Under the pieces are notes generated by a model. It saw only the letters and a program-made list of their open reading frames with translations. It made no database searches and was not told where the DNA came from. This document shows, piece by piece, positions 60,181-64,000 of a stretch of DNA of 64,000 bases (the stretch's first letter is position 1; every line of letters begins with the position of its first letter). Location of the stretch: assembly GCA_034769895.1 (NCBI GenBank), contig CM068373.1, forward strand, positions 283,745,379 through 283,809,378, given 5' to 3'. The stretch comes from Magicicada septendecula (taxonomy: Eukaryota > Arthropoda > Insecta > Hemiptera > Cicadidae). Position numbers and translations under genes: made by a program.

Positions 60181-61648
60181 TGAAGAAAGGTAATATATTA
60201 ATTAAATCAATGTGTGACTTGGATACTGGATACATGAATTTTAAAATCTATATATATGTGAAACTCAAAGTCTGAGGATTTCTTTGTACTGAATACAAAT
60301 CTACATAGATACACCGATTGCCACCAAAATTTGCACAGGTAACCTTTGACACACGGCAAAAAACACTGTCTAACTTGGAATTAGATATTCTGCCCCGTTT
60401 ACACGATTTAGGCCCTTTTATATACCTTTTAGTCGACGCGTATACTGATGCCAACAACACCATGGAGACCAGAATTAATTACCATAGTAACAAGTAAATA
60501 AACAAAAGCTATTTAGCGGCATCGGAACTTTACCTTTGTTCCTGCAGTACATTTTTGATATTTTATATAATATGCGATTGTATCGATATATTACGATGTG
60601 GAAAAGAAGTGTACTAATTGTAAATTGTCCTATTTCTTAATGTAAAGCGAAAATACGTGTTGTTTTCATTTGTGAGGTTAGGTGACAACGGTTTTTGGTT
60701 TTTAGTTTACTGCTGAAATAAAGAAAAGCCATGGTTGAGGAAAACATAACAAACATGACACAGTAACACTTAAAATAAAGAACTTAACGTTTTTGTGTTA
60801 ACGGGTATTTTATAAAGATCTCCAAAGAATTAATAACCAGGAACTTTTAAATCTCCAAAGGCTGTTGCATTAACATAATAATTTAGTACAAGTTAAAATA
60901 GTACAAGTGTTCAACATAGCTTTGGAGAGAATGTGACTGATGAGTACAAAATTGTTATACAAGCTGACAGAACGCCATATATATAGACACAGACAATAAA
61001 AATTATATTAAAATACTTACTAAAAGTCAAATATTCGCATGCGAAGCCGCGGGTAGCAGCTAGTACACGTGTAAATTTTTAAATAGGCTTATAGTTTGTT
61101 ATAAATTCAGATATAAAGGCAATTAGAATGACGTCAGGTGTAACTTTATTAGACTTACGCGTGGCGAGAAAAATCCAGTTTAACAACCTTGGTAATGACT
61201 TTAATTTTTAGTAAAGAAAAATAAGTTATAACTTTCGGAGAGTACTTGAAACTCTCACTGCTGGCTGAATTTTATAATTATCGGGAAGTGTTGTATTTTA
61301 AAGTTAAGGTTCTTACCAAAACGGGTAGTTTTTCGCAGTAGCACGTGCATATCTCATTGTTTTCATTAAGACGTTAAGGCATTTATCTAATAAGACTGAG
61401 TTGTGTGTGGAAACCAGACTATTGTTGACCTCAGAGTAATTTATTCATAATTCGTTGGTTGTCGAGAGGAGAACTAACTGCTTCACCCGTCCAATTAAAA
61501 TACAAAACATTCCAATAAATTTAACATTTAAATGTTGAAATAATTTAATATGTGTTGTATTTAAATGTATTCAAATACAGTTGACAAACAACGGCAACCA
61601 GTTGCTTTGTTACTCTGGGCGACGTTGAACGCGTAAAATATTCAGCGC
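60181..61648. other. No recognised gene; one Helitron-like end
   Basis: AT-rich. At 61035-61063 GCATGCGAAGCCGCGGGTAG, CAG, CTAG followed by T resembles a Helitron 3' end, like 20096-20138. No 5' end found. Confidence 0.4.
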
Positions 61649-62440
61649 TGTGTGACACGGTGTGTCGGCTCACACACGCAGATCAACGCGAAAACTAAAT
61701 AAATTTAAATTCATTTACAAAACAGGAAAAATTTAAATTTTAATTTAATCAGCCCAAAGAACGCAAAACTGGGGGTCCAAAAGGAGTGTGACGCGAACAT
61801 ACGCTTCCATAGAAGAGAAATACACTAGCCTCTCCACCACAACTCCACTCTCACCTACACGTCGGTGGGCCCTGTTACGCCGAGCAATCCACTCCAAGGT
61901 TGTGGTAACCAGTCCTTTCGGCGGAGTGGCTCGGTAAGCAAACGAGAGATGGGGGTTCTATCAGGGCAGTCTGGGGTATCCTGGGTCCTGGCCTGGCAGG
62001 ATGGTGCACATCGGCAGCAGAATGTGCATCTAGTGTGGAGGCGGAGGAGGCTATGGTAGCCCAACGGCTGCACACATGGGCTGAGTCAGTTAACCTACTG
62101 CGACCGGGCAGAGAGAGAGCTCGTCGGCTGAGGTGAAAGCAACTCTCTAGGGGAAGAGCACCCCGATATCAAAGTTCCTGGTCCTCCAGGTTGTGGGTTG
62201 GCTCTGAGAATTCACATATCCCATCTGTGATACTCCTTTATATGCGGAAAACAAGGTGGCCTTGACTCAGTAATGGGTTGTCGCTCCGCTGAAGACGAAA
62301 AGAAGAAGTGTGACACGGTATGTTGGCTAACACACGCAGTTCAACGTGAAAACTAAATAAATTTAAATTAATTTACAAAAGAGGGCAACATTTAAATTTT
62401 AATTTAATCAATCCAAAGAATACACAACTTGGGAGGGGCG
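61649..62440. repeat. Direct repeats flanking a GC-rich 0.54-kb segment
   Basis: 61649-61770 and 62308-62440 match (GTGTGACACGG, CACACGCAG, CAACG-GAAAACTAAATAAA, TTTAAATTTTAATTTAATCA). The middle is GC-rich (GGTTGTGGTAACCAGTCCTT, GGGAAGAGCACCCCGATATC, GGTCCTCCAGGTTGTGGGTT), like the 3' region of a non-LTR element. It holds no long ORF of known type. Confidence 0.6.
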
Positions 62441-62819
62441 AATTTTATAAATACCACTGTATTTTGTAATCAAAGACGCAAAACGGAAAGCATAGCCATT
62501 AATCTACTGAATATAATCTATAGGAAGTATAATTACAAGAAAAGTGACAAAAGAAAATAAAAAAAGCAAATTTTGTAGCGGAATCAGTGGCAGTTCGCAG
62601 GAAAAATTATCGCTTATTGTGCACGAAACTAGAATAATAATAACGAAAAAAGTAATACAAGTCTAAAATTAAGTTTCTTTCGTATTTTCCAGCCTTTACT
62701 CTTTTTATCGCTTTCAACCATTGTGCTGTAAAATGTTGTGTTTAAAATAATTATAAATTTTAGCTTATATTTTATGTTTGCAGTAAGGAGGAAATCGGTA
62801 TTAGAGTAAGTCAAGGCGG
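62441..62819. other. No gene seen
   Basis: AT-rich spacer. Nothing recognised. Confidence 0.45.
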
Positions 62820-63180
62820 TGCTTCTTCTTCTTCTTCTTCTAATAGTTCCTATCCGTTTCGGATGTTGGATATCATACAGATTATTTTTAGTTTCCGTAC
62901 TGCGGCATGGAATAAGTCAGTTGTGTTCATGCCAAACCAGGTCCTTAAATTTCTCAGCCATGATATTCTCGGCCGCCCAACTCCTCTTTTTCCAAGTACT
63001 TTTCCTTGTAGTATGGACTGCAATAAGTAAAATCTCTATTCGTTTCTCTTGAGATTCCCAGATAGTGAAGGTTTCTTACCATCACTGTGTAACTTTATCT
63101 TTCTAAGAACTTCAACATTAGTTATATGTGCTGTTCATGAAATACTCAGTATTCTACGGTAAAGCCACATTTCGAAAGAA
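62820..63180 (-). mobile_element. LINE ORF2 3' end with (GAA)n tail
   Basis: Minus strand reads FEMWLYRRILSISWTAHITN, VEVLRKIKLHSDGK, then LQGKVLGKRGVGRPRISWLR, NLRTWFGMNTTDLFHAAVRK. The words FEMW-YRR-L-I-WT-H-TN--VL and GKRGVGR--ISWL-NLR-WFG are a very common insect LINE C-terminus. It ends in GAAGAAGAAGAAGAAGAAGC (62821-62840, reverse strand), its 3' tail. Confidence 0.85.
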
Positions 63181-63236
63181 GGAGGTGCTACTATACGTCA
63201 ATTAAACGGGATACTCGGAAGTAACTATGAATCTGG

Positions 63237-63428
63237 TAACACCAATACCAGGTTACGTAGGATTGCACGGCCGGTGTCATCTGGGAACACCAATACAAGG
63301 TTACGTAGGATTGCACGGCCGGTGTCATCTGGGAACACCAATACAAGGTTACGTAGGATTGCACGGCCGGTGTCATCTGGGAACACCAATACAAGGTTAC
63401 GTAGGATTGCACGGCCGCGGCCGGTGTC
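63237..63428. repeat. 48-bp minisatellite, about four units
   Basis: Units GGGAACACCAATACAAGGTT, ACGTAGGATTGCACGGCCGG, TGTCATCT start at 63283, 63331 and 63379, with a diverged first copy from 63237. Later units are identical. 48 bp is a multiple of 3, so it stays open in several frames, but it is not a gene. Confidence 0.95.
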
Positions 63429-63434
63429 AACATA

Positions 63435-63545
63435 ATGTAAAGCCGGGTTGTTAGGCCGTGGTCAGTTGCTAACACAGTGCAACATTAGTTGGCTAACGTT
63501 TCGAACCCACCCACCTTAAATCGTCTTCAGAACCGCTGCGAAGTG
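63435..63545 (-). repeat. Half copy of the foldback family
   Basis: Minus strand: TTCTGAAGACGATTTAAGGT, GGGTTCGAAACGTTAGCC, then GACCACGGCCTAACAACCCG. Directly abuts the 48-bp minisatellite. Confidence 0.7.
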
Positions 63546-63824
63546 ACAAATAACACGTGCGCCAGCTGTTACCCTTGACAGTCTCTTTGTTCTGAATTTG
63601 TCAGTATCTAACACTGTATTTTGGTCAAAACTTTATTTTGTAAAAAAAAAGAGACTGTAAGACTTGGCACAAATTGAAGCAGATTTATCGTTATTAATAG
63701 ACAATCAAGTTCGAGTGGCTCTCGAAATCCGTAGAGCGGGAATGATGCACCTTGCCAACGTTTGATAACGCTTGTCAAGATAACGCGTTGTGGCTGCAGT
63801 TATTGTAAACAGGGTACTACAGGT
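63546..63824 (+). other. Upstream region of the SDR gene
   Basis: Probable 5' untranslated or promoter sequence, but no TATA box or other element can be assigned. Confidence 0.35.
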
Positions 63825-63962
63825 ATGGAGCCAAACAGGTGGACGAACCGTGTGGCTTTTGTCACCGGCGGCAACAGAGGTATAGGAGCAGCCGTCGTAA
63901 GGCATCTGGTCGACATTGGCGTCACCGTTGTAGCCTTTGATAAGAGAATTGATCAAATACAG
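63825..63962 (+). CDS. Short-chain dehydrogenase/reductase, first coding exon
   Basis: ATG at 63825 opens MEPNRWTNRVAFVTGGNRGI, GAAVVRHLVDIGVTVVAFDK, RIDQIQ (46 codons), ending CAG before GTACGT, a good splice donor, phase 0. TGGNRGIG is the classical SDR cofactor motif TGxxxGIG, in the first beta-alpha unit of the Rossmann fold. The acidic Asp at the end of the second strand (AFDK) would favour NAD over NADP. MERW--RVA-VTG at the start is like insect DHRS11/farnesol dehydrogenase-type enzymes, but one exon cannot fix the substrate. The catalytic Ser-Tyr-Lys lie beyond the window. The frame has no damage, so it is probably a live gene. Confidence 0.85.
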
Positions 63963-64000
63963 GTACGTCTACACTTTGTCAAACTGGTCTACACCAGCAC

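Noticed and set aside
63191-63475. Repetitive ORFs on both strands with 16-residue repeats
   Set aside because: The 48-bp minisatellite is a multiple of three and so stays open in several frames. There is no gene context.

Overview
The window reads as nuclear DNA of an insect, or at least an arthropod. It is AT-rich, very repeat-dense and gene-poor. The evidence is an insect-type gustatory receptor, mariner, hAT and MULE transposons, several kinds of LINE 3' ends with microsatellite tails, Penelope-like (PLE) pieces, and very long (TG)n and (TC)n tracts of the kind kept in long-read assemblies. The species cannot be fixed from the sequence. No rRNA, tRNA or CRISPR array was recognised.

Only two host genes are supported. 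(1) A gustatory receptor (Gr) on the + strand starts at 10602. Its body runs to 11581 and contains a possible 77-bp intron. Directly after it lies a satellite-like array of 17 units of 172-177 bp (about 11582-14546). Read on the + strand, every unit is a copy of the receptor's own last coding segment (TM7 and C-terminus). The last copy keeps a different stop and flank, probably the original gene end. This is the most unusual object here. (2) The first coding exon of a short-chain dehydrogenase/reductase begins at 63825 and stops at a GTACGT donor at 63963. The rest lies beyond the window.

The remainder is a layered transposon landscape. DNA transposons: a mariner (2812-4084) with near-perfect inverted repeats and TA ends; an IS630/Tc1-mariner relative with very wide D-to-E spacing and a SAP-like insert (about 15391-17352); a 2.6-kb DUF4371-type hAT with a clean 8-bp target duplication (17652-20268); a non-autonomous hAT-like element (24146-25365); a MULE transposase remnant (about 28000-28450); a long-TIR element carrying a 140-bp tandem array (about 47950-49690); and Helitron-like ends and ORF debris. 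LINE 3' ends lie at 1.9, 5.7, 15.2, 35.8, 37.1, 39.7, 43.7, 56.7, 59.8 and 62.8 kb. Fossil LTR pieces include a family of TG...CA LTRs with a minus-strand TATA box (32685, 34904, 36728, 54296) and gag/protease fragments (27.1, 44.9-46.1, 53.9 kb).

A third layer is a set of about 14 foldback or half-foldback elements spread over the whole window. They share the core CTGANGA - hairpin - GAAAC, usually with a GGGCTGTTAGGCCGTGGTC-type block on the outer side. The core resembles the catalytic strands of hammerhead ribozymes, which PLE terminal repeats are known to carry. One copy sits in an LTR with a readable 14-bp target duplication, and another is a nearly perfect 456-bp palindrome. A GIY-YIG endonuclease fragment of PLE type (45.3-45.6 kb) shows that such elements are present.
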